From contig NZ_JENB01000010.1 in the NCBI RefSeq assembly GCF_000708715.2, forward strand, positions 62,001 through 126,000: DNA of 64,000 bases, given 5' to 3'. The notes beneath the pieces are model-generated. The model worked only from the letters and a program-made list of their open reading frames with translations. It was not told the DNA's origin and searched no databases. The position numbers were made by a program, and so were the translations under genes. The stretch comes from Pseudomonas putida W15Oct28 (GTDB lineage: Bacteria > Pseudomonadota > Gammaproteobacteria > Pseudomonadales > Pseudomonadaceae). Positions 9,445-19,152 of the stretch are shown here, one piece after another; the stretch's first letter is position 1; every line of letters begins with the position of its first letter.

Positions 9445-9725
9445 GCTGCATCCTTCCCATCGGGTTGCGCTGGTCGACTTTCTTATAACTCCCGGTGATT
9501 TGCCCTGTAAAGAGCGGCGAGGTCGACCCTTGCATGCTTGAAACGCTTGGCGGATGGGAGTACCGTCTGCGCCTTACAAGGTAGCTCTCACAGTTGCCAG
9601 ACAGTTGCCGGGCAGGTGTTCTTGTCCTACAACTCAAGTAGAGTGTGACCACAAAGAATTCCCGTAGCTGGCCGTCTGCTTTGCCGACACCGCTGCACCA
9701 ACCCAAATCGGCGCCGTTCGCCCAC

Positions 9726-10907
9726 ATGCAGAAAACCAGTGCAACGCTGCTGATTATCGATGACGACGACGTGGTCCGTGCGAGCCTCGCCGCCTATCTT
9801 GAAGACAGTGGCTTCAGCGTCCTCCAGGCCGGTAATGGCCAGCAGGGGCTTCAGGTCTTCGAAGAACACCAGCCCGACCTTGTGATCTGCGATCTGCGCA
9901 TGCCGCAGATGGGCGGCCTCGAACTGATCCGTCAGGTCAGCGAGCGTGCGCCGCAGTTGCCGGTGATCGTGGTGTCCGGTGCCGGCGTCATGAGTGATGC
10001 GGTGGAAGCCTTGCGCCTGGGCGCCGCCGACTACCTGATCAAGCCGCTGGAAGATCTGGCCGTCCTTGAGCATTCGGTGCGCCGTGCCCTCGACCGCTCG
10101 CGCCTGGTGCTGGAAAACCAGCGCTACCGCGACAAGCTCGAAACGGCCAACCGCGAACTGGAAGCCAGCCTGCACCTGCTGCAGGAGGACCAGACCGCTG
10201 GTCGCCAGGTGCAGATGAACATGCTGCCGGAAAGCCCCTGGGTGGCTGGCGAGTTCGCCTTCGAGCATCAAATCATCCCGTCGTTGTACCTGTCGGGTGA
10301 TTTTGTCGATTACTTCCGCGTGGACGAGCGGCGCATTGCCTTCTACCTCGCGGATGTTTCCGGGCATGGCGCGTCGTCGGCCTTTGTCACCGTGCTGTTG
10401 AAATTCATGACCACGCGGCTCATGTTTGAGCTCAAGCGCAGCAAGATGCGCGAGTTCAAACCGTCCGAAGTGCTCAGCCACATCAACCGCGGCCTGATCA
10501 ATAGCAAGCTGGGCAAGCACGTGACCATGGTCGGCGGGGTGATCGACGAAGAGGCTGGCCTGTTGACCTACGCCGTGGGTGGCCACTTGCCGCTGCCGGT
10601 GCTGCATACCCCCGGGCACACCCGCTACCTGGAAGGCCGTGGCCTGCCAGTGGGGCTGTTCGACGAGGCGACCTACCAGGACCTGGTGGTGGAGCTGCCA
10701 CCGCAGTTCAGCCTCAGCCTGATGTCCGATGGCATTCTGGACCTTTTGCCGGGTGACACGCTCAAAGATAAAGAGGCTGCCTTGCCGGAGATCGTCAAGG
10801 CAGCAGGTGGCAGCCTGGATGGGCTGCGTCAACGATTCGGATTAGCTACGCTTGGGGATATGCCGGATGATATCGCCCTATTGGTGTTGAGCAGGAACCT
10901 TCAATGA
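9726..10907 (+). CDS. rssB: RssB-type response regulator with PP2C/SpoIIE phosphatase domain
   Basis: 393 residues. An N-terminal receiver (LLIIDDDDVVRASL, VICDLRMPQMGG, lysine in ADYLIKPL) is joined through a coiled linker to a SpoIIE-like serine phosphatase domain with metal-site stretches SGDFVDYF, LADVSGHGASS and SLMSDGILDL. In Pseudomonas this gene and the STAS gene after it control RpoS, partly by partner switching. The stop overlaps the next start (ATGA). The ATG at 9726 lacks a clear ribosome-binding site; an in-frame GTG at 9645 would add 27 residues without similarity to the fold. Confidence 0.85.
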   Translation: MQKTSATLLIIDDDDVVRASLAAYLEDSGFSVLQAGNGQQGLQVFEEHQPDLVICDLRMPQMGGLELIRQVSERAPQLPVIVVSGAGVMSDAVEALRLGAADYLIKPLEDLAVLEHSVRRALDRSRLVLENQRYRDKLETANRELEASLHLLQEDQTAGRQVQMNMLPESPWVAGEFAFEHQIIPSLYLSGDFVDYFRVDERRIAFYLADVSGHGASSAFVTVLLKFMTTRLMFELKRSKMREFKPSEVLSHINRGLINSKLGKHVTMVGGVIDEEAGLLTYAVGGHLPLPVLHTPGHTRYLEGRGLPVGLFDEATYQDLVVELPPQFSLSLMSDGILDLLPGDTLKDKEAALPEIVKAAGGSLDGLRQRFGLATLGDMPDDIALLVLSRNLQ

Positions 10908-11386
10908 GTACCGGTAGAATCCAGTTCGCCGAGCAGAGTGGCACCTTCGTACTGAAGTTCGTCGGTGAAGTGCGCCTGACCCTGTGTTCGGCGCTGGATG
11001 CAACGATCGAGAAGATATTCACGGCGTTGAACTTCTCGGCGATTGTCATCGACCTGACCGAAACCGAGAGCATCGACAGCACCACCCTGGGCCTGCTGGC
11101 CAAGCTGTCGATCCTGTCGCGGCAGAAGGTAGGCCTGTTGCCAACCGTGGTCACCACCAACCCGGACATTTCCCGGTTGTTGCAGTCGATGGGCTTCGAT
11201 CAGGTGTTCAACATCGTCGATCGCCCGATCCCGTGCCCCGAGTGCCTGACCGACCTGCCGTCGCAGGACCAGAACGAAGAGGTGGTGCGCTCCAAGGTGC
11301 TGGAGGCGCACAAGATCCTCATGGGCCTGAACGACTCCAACCGCGAAGCCTTCCATGACCTGGTCAATGCGCTGGAGCGGACCTGA
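10904..11386 (+). CDS. rssC: RssC, STAS-domain anti-sigma-factor antagonist
   Basis: 160 residues with an N-terminal STAS domain. The phosphorylatable serine region is TETESIDSTTLGLLAKL. STAS proteins of this type are dephosphorylated by the SpoIIE-domain partner encoded just upstream, and the two genes overlap by 4 bases. The C-terminal tail past residue 105 (CPECLTDLPSQDQNEE..) is an extension beyond the STAS fold. A REP pair follows. Confidence 0.85.
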   Translation: MSTGRIQFAEQSGTFVLKFVGEVRLTLCSALDATIEKIFTALNFSAIVIDLTETESIDSTTLGLLAKLSILSRQKVGLLPTVVTTNPDISRLLQSMGFDQVFNIVDRPIPCPECLTDLPSQDQNEEVVRSKVLEAHKILMGLNDSNREAFHDLVNALERT

Positions 11387-11396
11387 TCCTTAACCT

Positions 11397-11501
11397 GTGC
11401 CGGCCCTTTCGCGGGTAAACCCGCTCCCACAGGGTTCTGCACAGGTCTGAAAGGCCCACGATTCCTGTGGGAGCGGGTTTACCCGCGAAGAGGCCGGCAC
11501 A
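11397..11501. repeat. Inverted REP pair with nested outer arms
   Basis: The unit TTCGCGGGTAAACCCGCTCC (11408-11427, to 11432) recurs inverted at 11465-11489. Outer arms GTGCCGGCC and GGCCGGCAC extend the palindrome. It separates the convergent genes rssC and the PhoD-like phosphatase. Confidence 0.85.
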
Positions 11502-11516
11502 GGCTGAAGACTCCAC

Positions 11517-13355
11517 TCAGCCAATAAACTCGGTAGCCTCACCCCCACCCGCATCCAGCTGATACACCCGCATCGGCCGCCCCTGTTCATCAAAGAACAC
11601 CTGCCCCAACCCTGCGCCATTCCACAAACGCTCCCCGGCCTTGCTGTGGCTGGGCGTACGCGGCACCACCTCCATCTCCCGGCGCTTGGTAAACCAGTTG
11701 AGCGGCGAGCGCGGCGCATACAGCCAGCGGTTGAGCCGGTCGAGCACATCCAGCAGGCGGCGGGGGAACTCGTTCTTGATCCCGCTGCTGGTCACCTGCC
11801 ACAAATGCGGGCTGCGCTGGCGGTGGCGGATCAGCACTTCATAGACGAACGAGTAGTGCACATCCCCGGACAGCACCACGTAGTGCCCCGGCGTGCGCGA
11901 GTGGCGGAAGATGTTGAGGATGACCTGCGCCGCACCCCGGTGGGCCATCCAGTTTTCGGCATCCACCAACAGCGGGTAGCCCAGCCAGCTGAACACCTTC
12001 TGCACGGTCTCGATCAGCTTCACGCCAAAAATCGGCGCAGGCGAGACGATGACCGCTGACGGGTGGTCGAGCAGGGCTTGCTGCAACTCGCTAAGCGCTT
12101 CCCAGTCGAGCAGGCCGGACGGCTTGGCCAGGTTGCTTTCGCTACGCCAGCGGCGGGTACGGGTGTCCAGCACCAGCAAGGGTGGGTTTGTCGGCAGGCT
12201 GAATTGCCAGCCCTGAAAGCGCAGCAGTTCGCCGATCAGTTCATCGCGGGTCTGGCTACACAGTGCCTGGCATTGATTGACCAGTGGCTTGCAGCTGTCC
12301 GGGTCGTTGCCCCAGGCCTGACACAGCAGGTAGCCGAGCAGGGCATTGCCGATGATCCGCCGCGAGAAGGGGTGGCCGTAGGCGGTTTCTTCCCACTGTG
12401 CCGAAAGGTTCCAGTCGTCGGTGATGTCGTGGTCGTCGAAGATCATCAGGCAGGGCAGGTGGGCCATCACCCGCGCCACCTGGCCAAGGTTCCCGGCAAA
12501 CCCCTGGATAAGCGGCAGCTCCTGTCGATAACGGGCCTGGCGCTGATCGGTCAGCCCGCTGGGCATCGCCATGTCCGCCAACTGCCAAGGCACGGGTGAC
12601 CAAACCAGCAGGTACATGGCCATGACCTCGGCGAAGGTCACCAGGTGGTTGTCGGCGTTGCTGGACGAGAAGATCGGTTTGCGCTTGCCGCCAAAAAACC
12701 GCTCGCGCAAAGTGTCGTTGGTTTCCTGCGCCGGCAGCAGGTCGGCGCGGTGGTAGTAGCTGGCCGGGTGCTGGTACAGCGCCTGGCTGTCGGCGACCAC
12801 GGCGCCATCCAGTTGCTCGTGAAACAGGCCCAGGCGCTCAATCAGGCTATGGATAGCACGCAGCATCGGGCCGGCGACATCATCGGCGTACACCTGGTCG
12901 CCGGTCATCAGTAGCACGGCCGGGCGGTCTTCAGGCTGCTCGCAGGCCTGCAGCAGGCGGTCGGCACACAGCAGGCCATCGGCAGCGGGGTGGTGCGGCT
13001 TGCGGCAAGAGCCGTGCAGCAAGTGGTCGAGACGGTCGCGCAGCACCAGGTTTGGGCGCTGGGTGCCGGGGTAGAGCAGGTGCGGTGCCCAGCTTGCGAT
13101 GCCCTGGCCGTTGATCAGCAGGTCGTAGTCGAGCTGCTGGTTGCAGGGCAGGGGATTGGCGAAGTGGATTTCCAGCAGGTGGATGAAGGCGTGCTGGCCG
13201 ACCGGGACGACCTGGCAATCCACCTTGGCCTCGCTTGCCGGGAAGATGAATTCGGGTTGCAGCGGTTGGGGCGCGACCAGCCAGATGGCCAGGCGCTGGG
13301 GTTCCAGGCGGCGCAGTACCGGGCCGGCGAGTACAAGGGGCAAGGATGGGGTCAT
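11517..13355 (-). CDS. PhoD-like metallophosphatase family protein
   Basis: 612 residues with the PhoD/alkaline-phosphatase-D metal-binding motifs: LMTGDQVYADDVAGP, MIFDDHDITDDWNLS and VLSGDVHYSFVYEV. No signal peptide is evident, unlike secreted PhoD, so it is probably cytosolic; the substrate is unknown. The N-terminal 120 residues resemble the beta-sandwich that precedes the catalytic domain in this family. The ATG at 13355 is used; a TTG one codon earlier is possible. Confidence 0.82.
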   Translation of the reverse strand: MTPSLPLVLAGPVLRRLEPQRLAIWLVAPQPLQPEFIFPASEAKVDCQVVPVGQHAFIHLLEIHFANPLPCNQQLDYDLLINGQGIASWAPHLLYPGTQRPNLVLRDRLDHLLHGSCRKPHHPAADGLLCADRLLQACEQPEDRPAVLLMTGDQVYADDVAGPMLRAIHSLIERLGLFHEQLDGAVVADSQALYQHPASYYHRADLLPAQETNDTLRERFFGGKRKPIFSSSNADNHLVTFAEVMAMYLLVWSPVPWQLADMAMPSGLTDQRQARYRQELPLIQGFAGNLGQVARVMAHLPCLMIFDDHDITDDWNLSAQWEETAYGHPFSRRIIGNALLGYLLCQAWGNDPDSCKPLVNQCQALCSQTRDELIGELLRFQGWQFSLPTNPPLLVLDTRTRRWRSESNLAKPSGLLDWEALSELQQALLDHPSAVIVSPAPIFGVKLIETVQKVFSWLGYPLLVDAENWMAHRGAAQVILNIFRHSRTPGHYVVLSGDVHYSFVYEVLIRHRQRSPHLWQVTSSGIKNEFPRRLLDVLDRLNRWLYAPRSPLNWFTKRREMEVVPRTPSHSKAGERLWNGAGLGQVFFDEQGRPMRVYQLDAGGGEATEFIG

Positions 13356-13382
13356 CAACAGCTCTGAAGGCTAGTCGACCCC

Positions 13383-13464
13383 TTCGCGGGCAAGCCCGCT
13401 CCCACAGGTGCGGCACTGCACTCAAGGGCTGCACTTTACCTGTGGGAGCGGGCTTGCCCGCGAA
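13383..13464. repeat. Inverted REP pair
   Basis: TTCGCGGGCAAGCCCGCTCC (13383-13402, to 13407) and its inverted copy at 13440-13464, in the gap between the phosphatase start and the transaldolase stop. Confidence 0.85.
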
Positions 13465-13516
13465 AGGGCCCTTGGATTCAAGAAAATGCTAAAGCCTGGC
13501 GCGGAAACGATAGCAA

Positions 13517-13556
13517 ACAAAAACGGGCGGAAAATGCTGAACACTTCCCGCCCGTC
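13517..13556 (-). terminator. Intrinsic terminator of transaldolase
   Basis: On the minus strand ACGGGCGG and CCGCCCGT form an 8-bp stem, followed by TTTTTG. It begins about 20 bases after the tal stop. Confidence 0.8.
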
Positions 13557-13574
13557 AGGCAAATCCGATATGTA

Positions 13575-14501
13575 TCAGGCTTTTTCAGCCATCAACTTCT
13601 CCAGTTTCTCCTGATCCCGTGCAAACTGGCGAATACCCTCGGCCAGCTTCTCGGTGCCCATGGCATCTTCGTTCATTGCCCAGCGGAACTGGCTTTCATT
13701 CAGCTGCTGCTTGGCCTCGCCGGCATTGCCCGGCTTGAGCACGCGCGGCAGTTCACCCTGGTCATCGCTCAACTGCTGCAACAGTTCAGGGCTGATGGTG
13801 AGGCGGTCGCAGCCGGCCAGTTGCTCGATCTGGCCGATGTTGCGGAAGCTGGCGCCCATGACCACGGTATTGTAGCCATTGGCCTTGTAGTAGTCGTAGA
13901 TGCGCGTTACCGACTGCACGCCAGGGTCTTCGGCGCCCACGTAATCCGTGCCGGTGCTCTTCTTGTACCAGTCGTAGATACGGCCCACGAACGGCGAAAT
14001 CAGGAACACCCCGGCATCGGCACAGGCCTGGGCCTGGGCGAAGGAGAACAGCAGGGTGAGGTTGGTCTGGATGCCTTCCTTCTCCAGCTGCTCGGCAGCA
14101 CGGATACCTTCCCAAGTGGAGGCCAGCTTGATCAGTACGCGGTCTTTGGAGACCCCGGCTGCGTCATACAACTCGATCAGCTGGCGGGCTTTGTTCAGCA
14201 GCGCCGGCTCATCGAACGACAGGCGAGCATCCACCTCGGTGGAGATACGCCCCGGAATGACCTTGAGGATGCCCGAACCCACGGCCACCGCGAACTTGTC
14301 GCAGGCCAGGTCGACATCGCCCTTGGCATCGGCCTTCACCTGCTTGAGCAGGTCGGCGTAGCCCGGGATGGCAGCAGCCTTGAGCAGCAGCGACGGGTTG
14401 GTGGTGGCATCGACCGGCTTCAGCCGGGTGATGGCGTCCAGGTCCCCGGTGTCGGCGACCACGGTGGTGAACTGCTTGAGTTGTTCCAGCTTGGAAGTCA
14501 T
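13575..14501 (-). CDS. tal: Transaldolase B
   Basis: Pentose-phosphate pathway enzyme of 308 residues that transfers dihydroxyacetone units between sugar phosphates. The Schiff-base lysine is in [12 protein letters not shown], and the substrate-binding stretch [12 protein letters not shown] lies near residue 33. Length matches the TalB class. The ATG at 14501 ([10 protein letters not shown]) is the family start; an upstream in-frame extension has no similarity to it. It is followed by a clear terminator. Confidence 0.96.
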   Translation of the reverse strand: MTSKLEQLKQFTTVVADTGDLDAITRLKPVDATTNPSLLLKAAAIPGYADLLKQVKADAKGDVDLACDKFAVAVGSGILKVIPGRISTEVDARLSFDEPALLNKARQLIELYDAAGVSKDRVLIKLASTWEGIRAAEQLEKEGIQTNLTLLFSFAQAQACADAGVFLISPFVGRIYDWYKKSTGTDYVGAEDPGVQSVTRIYDYYKANGYNTVVMGASFRNIGQIEQLAGCDRLTISPELLQQLSDDQGELPRVLKPGNAGEAKQQLNESQFRWAMNEDAMGTEKLAEGIRQFARDQEKLEKLMAEKA

Positions 14502-14563
14502 GGGCGTGCTCTGTCCTGTGCATTTACTCGACATTACCCGAGCCCCGACAGCCGCTCAAGGGG

Positions 14564-14790
14564 TGTAGAAGCGGGCTTGCCCGCGAATGGCGGTGCGAGA
14601 CGTGAAGATTCGAGTGCCAGGCCGCCATGAGGTTCCGCATCTGCCTGCGCGGGCCGCTGTGGACGCAACTGGTCGACGCATAATGTTCAATTTTGCACGA
14701 TCATTGTGGGAGCGGGCGTGCCCGCGAACACCGGCGAAGCCGGTGCCATTCATTGTGTTGCCTGCTTCGCGGGCTTGCCCGCTCCCACAG
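14564..14790. repeat. REP cluster between tal and dusA
   Basis: The gap of about 360 bases between tal and dusA holds no gene. It contains a single REP (14564-14587) and an inverted pair (14704-14728 and 14766-14790) around a small CACCGGCGAAGCCGGTG hairpin. Confidence 0.8.
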
Positions 14791-14865
14791 AGACTTGCAA
14801 ATGCCTGTACCTTGCCGGCAGCCTGTGAGGCCAGATTTGCCGGCCATTGCGCCCGTGCAGCTGGA

Positions 14866-15876
14866 TCACCGCCCCTGCAACAACTCCACCGCCTGGTCAA
14901 ACACCGCCAACGGCTCGGCCGCCTTGTGAATGTCCGCCGACAGTAACTGACGGAAGCGCCGCGCCCCCTTGAACCCTTGAGCCAGCCCCAGAATATGCCG
15001 GGTAACGTGGTGCATCGCGCCACCACTTTCCATGTGCGCCACGATATAAGGCCGCAACTGCGCCAGCGCCTCGCTACGGCTGACCACCGGCGCATCGCTG
15101 CCAAACAGCTGCTGGTCCACCTCGGCCAGCAGGTAAGGGTTGTGATACGCCTCACGCCCCAGCATCACGCCATCGAAGGTTTCAAGGTGTGCCCGGCATT
15201 CGTCCAGGGTCTTGATCCCGCCATTGAGCACGATTTCCAGGTCCGGGAAGTCCGCCTTCAGCTGCGCCGCCACGTCATAGCGCAGCGGCGGAACTTCGCG
15301 GTTTTCCTTCGGCGACAGCCCTTCCAGAATCGCGATGCGCGCATGCACGGTAAAACTCCGGCACCCAGCCTCGCGCACCTGCCCGACGAAGTCGCACAGT
15401 TCGGCATAGCTGTCGCGGCCGTTGATGCCGATGCGGTGCTTCACCGTCACCGCCGTCGACACCGCATCACGCATGGCCTTCACGCAATCGGCCACCAGCG
15501 CCGGGTGAGCCATCAGGCAAGCGCCGATCATGTTGTTCTGCACCCGGTCGCTCGGGCAGCCGACGTTGAGGTTCACCTCGTCGTAGCCCGCTTCCTCCGC
15601 CAGGCGCGCGCAGGCGGCCAGGTCTGCAGGCACGCTACCGCCCAGTTGCAGGGCCAGCGGGTGCTCGGAGGCATCGTGGCGCAGGAAACGGTGGGCGTCG
15701 TTGTGCAGCAGGGCACCGGTGGTGACCATTTCGGTGTAGAGCAGGGTTTGTTTGGAGAGCAGGCGCAGGAAGAAGCGGCAGTGGCGGTCTGTCCAATCCA
15801 TCATGGGTGCAACGCTGAAGCGGCGTGACGGCTCAGGACGCGTGGTTGCTGGTTTGTAGCCTGATTTTGCGGTCAT
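14866..15876 (-). CDS. dusA: DusA, tRNA-dihydrouridine(20/20a) synthase
   Basis: FMN-dependent reductase (336 residues) that makes dihydrouridine at positions 20/20a of tRNA. It shows RFSVAPMMDWTD at the flavin-site N-terminus, the catalytic cysteine in NLNVGCPSDRVQNN, and VLNGGIKTLDEC. The ATG at 15876 lacks an obvious ribosome-binding site. The first 25 codons are AT-richer than the rest, as if the 5' end had been replaced. A divergent integrase gene begins 44 bases away. Prophages and islands are known to integrate into the 5' end of dusA, so this end may be a recombination junction. Confidence 0.93.
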   Translation of the reverse strand: MTAKSGYKPATTRPEPSRRFSVAPMMDWTDRHCRFFLRLLSKQTLLYTEMVTTGALLHNDAHRFLRHDASEHPLALQLGGSVPADLAACARLAEEAGYDEVNLNVGCPSDRVQNNMIGACLMAHPALVADCVKAMRDAVSTAVTVKHRIGINGRDSYAELCDFVGQVREAGCRSFTVHARIAILEGLSPKENREVPPLRYDVAAQLKADFPDLEIVLNGGIKTLDECRAHLETFDGVMLGREAYHNPYLLAEVDQQLFGSDAPVVSRSEALAQLRPYIVAHMESGGAMHHVTRHILGLAQGFKGARRFRQLLSADIHKAAEPLAVFDQAVELLQGR

Positions 15877-15920
15877 TTCGTTCAACGTGTTTTGTACCAA
15901 TATTCGGGGGGTTGGGGCGA

Positions 15921-17044
15921 ATGTACCAACCGACAAAGGACGTGTACCAGTGTCAGGTGGCAACGATCAGAACGCGTAAAAAGGCCGATGGCAGCACCAG
16001 CTACCTCGTCCAGATCCGCATTGATCGCGACAAGGTGACAGTCTACCAAGAGAGCCAAACGTTCGCCCGCAAACAGGCTGCGGTGGCCTGGGCGAAGCGA
16101 CGGGAAATCGAGTTGGCTGCGCCTGGTGCTATCGAGCGCGCCAACCGGGTAGGGCATACGGTCAAGCAGATGATCGACCGTTACCTGGTGGAGGCAGAGA
16201 AAGCCCGGCCTCTGGGCGAGACCAAGCGACGGACGCTGAACGCCATCAAAAACAGCTACCTCGGTGAAATGGTCGACTCCGACATCAGCCAGCAGGTGCT
16301 GGTGGACTATGCCCTATTGCGCATGAGCCCTGACGGCGGTGGAATCAAACCGCAGACAGCCGGTAATGATCTGGCTCACCTGGGTTCAGTGTTGTCACTT
16401 GCTAGAGCAGCGTGGGAGTACGAGATCAACCCCCAAGCCATGCCGACGCACGCCTTGTCCTGAAGCGCCTCGGCTACAACATGAAAAGCCGGGAGCGGGA
16501 TCGCCGGCCAACGCTCGAAGAACTCGACAACGTGCTCGAGCATTTTTTCGAGATGCTTGCACGGCGTCCGACAGTGATTCACATGCCTAAGGTTGTGGCG
16601 TTTGCCATCTTTTCTACACGCCGTATGGAAGAGATCGCTCGCATCATGTGGGAGGATCTGGATGAGCACCGCCAAGCGGTGAAAGTGCGGGACATGAAGA
16701 ACCCCGGACAGAAGATCGGCAACGACGTGTGGTGCCATCTGCCGGATGAGGCGTGGGCGATTGTGCAAAGCATGCCGCGTCAGTGCACTGAGATCTTCCC
16801 TTACAACACTGATTCAATCGGCACGGCCTGGTCCAGGGTATGCAAGATGGTTGGCGTGGAGGACCTGCATTTTCACGATCTGCGCCACGAAGGTGTGAGC
16901 CGGTTGTTCGAAATGGATTGGGATATCCCGCGCGTATCGAGTGTTTCCGGTAATCGTGACTGGAACTCGCTGCGGCGTTACACCCATCTGAGGGGGCGTG
17001 GGGATAGATACCTGGAGTGGAGTTGGTTAGAACGGATTATCTAG
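15921..17044 (+). pseudogene. Tyrosine integrase, probably dusA-associated, frameshifted
   Basis: The first part starts MYQPTKDVYQCQVATIRTRK with GGGG upstream and contains an arm-binding-type N-terminus and a core-binding SAM-like domain. The frame closes at 16463. The continuation lies in another frame from about 16440 (ARLVLKRLGYNMKSRERDRR) and carries the catalytic region: Arg in FSTRRMEEIARIM, HDLRHEGVSRLFE, and Tyr in LRRYTHLRG. One base appears to have been lost near 16440-16446. The position usually holding the second His reads SGNRDW, which has Asn. Both defects suggest it is inactive unless the frameshift is a sequencing error. Its location divergent to dusA matches the known dusA-targeting integrases. 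Confidence 0.8.
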
Positions 17045-17248
17045 GCGTCAGTCACCCTAGGCGCCCGAGTTGATTAGTTGTTTGGGGGATGCGCAGAATT
17101 GAGCGTAACTTGCACTTGTTTGACGATGCGATTGCACCGAACCTGATTAGTCCAATGGATGGTTTGATCAGCCCGAAGCGGCCATGATCTACTGTGCGCG
17201 TAACACCGCTTTGGGTCGATCCGACTGGCAGGGTGGCCGCTTTCGACC

Positions 17249-18925
17249 CAGGCTGTGTGAAAACGCATTAAATACATCAAAAACTGAGAGTCGCGCGGAT
17301 TGCCCGTGAAATCAGCAGGCGAAAGCGCGAATAGTCCTACTCAGCGAAAAAGGCGTTTGTAATGCCATATGGGCCGCGTCAGCGGCCTATATGGCTGTTA
17401 GCGGGCCAATAAACGGCGGAATTTACGCCCTGATCGCCTCAAGTAGCCCTGCGATGCCGAAGATGCTCATCATTCGTTTGAGGTTGTATGCAAGCACATG
17501 AAGGCTCATCTCGGTGCTTACCCTCGGCAGGGTTTTGGTCAGGAAGTGGGTACTTCCCATCCAGAATTTGAGCGTGCCAAAGGGATGCTCCACCGTCTGA
17601 CGGCGAACTTTCATCTTCCCCGGATCTTGCTCCAGTCGGAACTGCACGCCTTCAACTACTGCTTCATGCTCCCAGCGCTTTATTCGCCGCTCTTTACCGG
17701 TCGTACACTGCTTCTGCATGGAGCAATTCTGGCATCCTGAAAACCAATAGCAGTGCAGTAGCATGCCGTCTTCCACCGAGGAGTGCCGGCGCGTCAGCAA
17801 CTGGCCCGCAGGGCATCGATATTCGTCCGATGCAGCCATATAGATGAAGTCCTGCTTGCCGAATCGGCCTTCCGCTTTGCTGCTCGATGTCAGTGGTTTC
17901 GGTACAAAAGTGGTGATGCCAGCCTGCTCGCAAGCAAGGATTTCCGGGCCTTTGTAATAGCCTCGATCAGCGACCACCGTCAGCAACTCAGCACCGATTT
18001 CTTCACGTGCCTGGTTAGCCATATTGCTCAGTTGCCCACGATCATTACCAACGTTGGTCACCTCATGGGCGATGATCAGATGGTGGTTGTCGTCGACTGC
18101 TGTTTGTACGTTGTAGCCAACGGTGCCGGAGCCTCGGCCGCTTGTGGCCATTGAGCGGGCATCTGGATCGGTAAGGGAGATTTGCTGATCCGGACTGGCT
18201 TGAAGCTGCGCCTCGGTGTCCTTGAGTTTTTGCATCTGCTGTTTCAGATTTTCGATTTTTTCCTTCAACCGCTCAGTCTTGGCCTCGGCCACTTCCGGCG
18301 CTGCTCGATCCGCTGAATCCATTGCCGCTAGATAGCGATCGATGCTTTGCTCGATCTGCTGCATGCGCGCCTTCACTTTGCCTTAAGTGAAATTGCGGTC
18401 ACGGTTATTCACGGCTTTGAATTTGCTGCCGTCGATGGCGATGATCGATTGGGAGAAGAGATTGAGCTTGCGGCAAAGCACTACGAACTGTCGGCAGACG
18501 CTGCGAATGGCTTTACCGTTGTCTTTGCGAAAGTCGGCAATCGTTTTGAAGTCAGGCGCCAATCGGCCCGTTAGCCACATCAACTCGACTTTACGCTCTG
18601 CCTCACGCTCAAGCCGGCGGCTGGACTGAATCCGATTGAGCTAGCCATAGAGGTATATTTTTAGCAGCACTGCTGGATGGTACGCCGGACGACCCGTTGC
18701 CGCAGGGTCGACACCGTCGAACCCGAGTGTTCCAAGGTCGAGTTCATCGACGAAAACGTCAACTACCCGAACTGGGTTTTCTTCGGTGATGTAATCGTCC
18801 AGGCACTCCGGCAGCAACGTGACTTGCGTCCGAGCCTCACCTCCAATGAATCGCTTCATGATCGTCCCCGCCACGATCTCGACGATCAGAAGGTTAGACA
18901 ATCGCAGGCGTTTTCACACAGCCTG
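17249..18925 (-). mobile_element. IS1182-family insertion sequence, complete ends, defective transposase
   Basis: The 1677-bp element has perfect terminal inverted repeats CAGGCTGTGTGAAAACGC at 17249-17266 and 18908-18925. It is flanked by a 4-bp duplication GACC (17245-17248 and 18926-18929). Removing it joins GGCCGCTTTCGACC to CATAGCTGCC, restoring a repeat found intact elsewhere in the window. The single transposase gene is broken by two nonsense codons. Confidence 0.85.
17423..18859 (-). pseudogene. IS1182-family transposase with two in-frame stops
   Basis: A continuous 479-codon frame begins MKRFIGGEARTQVTLLPECL at 18859. It is interrupted by TAG at 18641-18643 (after LLKIYLYG) and TAA at 18383-18385 (after VNNRDRNFT). 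Between them lie the N-terminal DUF772-like part (LAPDFKTIADFRKDNG) and the first DDE aspartate (IIAIDGSKFKAVN). The C-terminal part has VVADRGYYKG and RRQTVEHPFGTLKFWMG. A cysteine cluster (CYWFSGCQNCSMQKQC) is typical of the family. Without readthrough no full protein can be made. Confidence 0.88.
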
Positions 18926-18958
18926 GACCCATAGCTGCCCGTTGGTCATTCACATGGC

Positions 18959-18991
18959 ACCTCCAAGCCTCATTATGAGGCTTGGAGGTGT
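18959..18991. repeat. Perfect palindrome right of the IS
   Basis: CACCTCCAAGCCTCAT and ATGAGGCTTGGAGGTG are perfect 16-base arms around a single T. No T-run follows. It may be a protein-binding site or the end of a lost element. Confidence 0.7.
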
Positions 18992-19106
18992 CTACGAAAC
19001 CCGGAGCGATTCAATGATGTGGAAGTTGCCATAATGGAATTGGAACTCGCCCTTGGAGGGTTGTCGCTAGGGCTTGACTAGATCTCGCGTACTATTATTT
19101 TTTTGG

Positions 19107-19137
19107 CCTCCGAAAACGTTTATGTTTTCGGAGGCTT
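19107..19137. repeat. Hairpin GCCTCCGAAAAC / GTTTTCGGAGGC downstream of the glycosidase gene
   Basis: GCCTCCGAAAAC and GTTTTCGGAGGC flank a short loop. On the plus strand a run of seven T precedes it (from about 19099), which puts A residues after it on the minus strand. It therefore lacks the normal form of a terminator for the minus-strand gene, although it may still stabilise that transcript end. Confidence 0.6.
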
Positions 19138-19152
19138 CGGCGTTTTGGCAGG

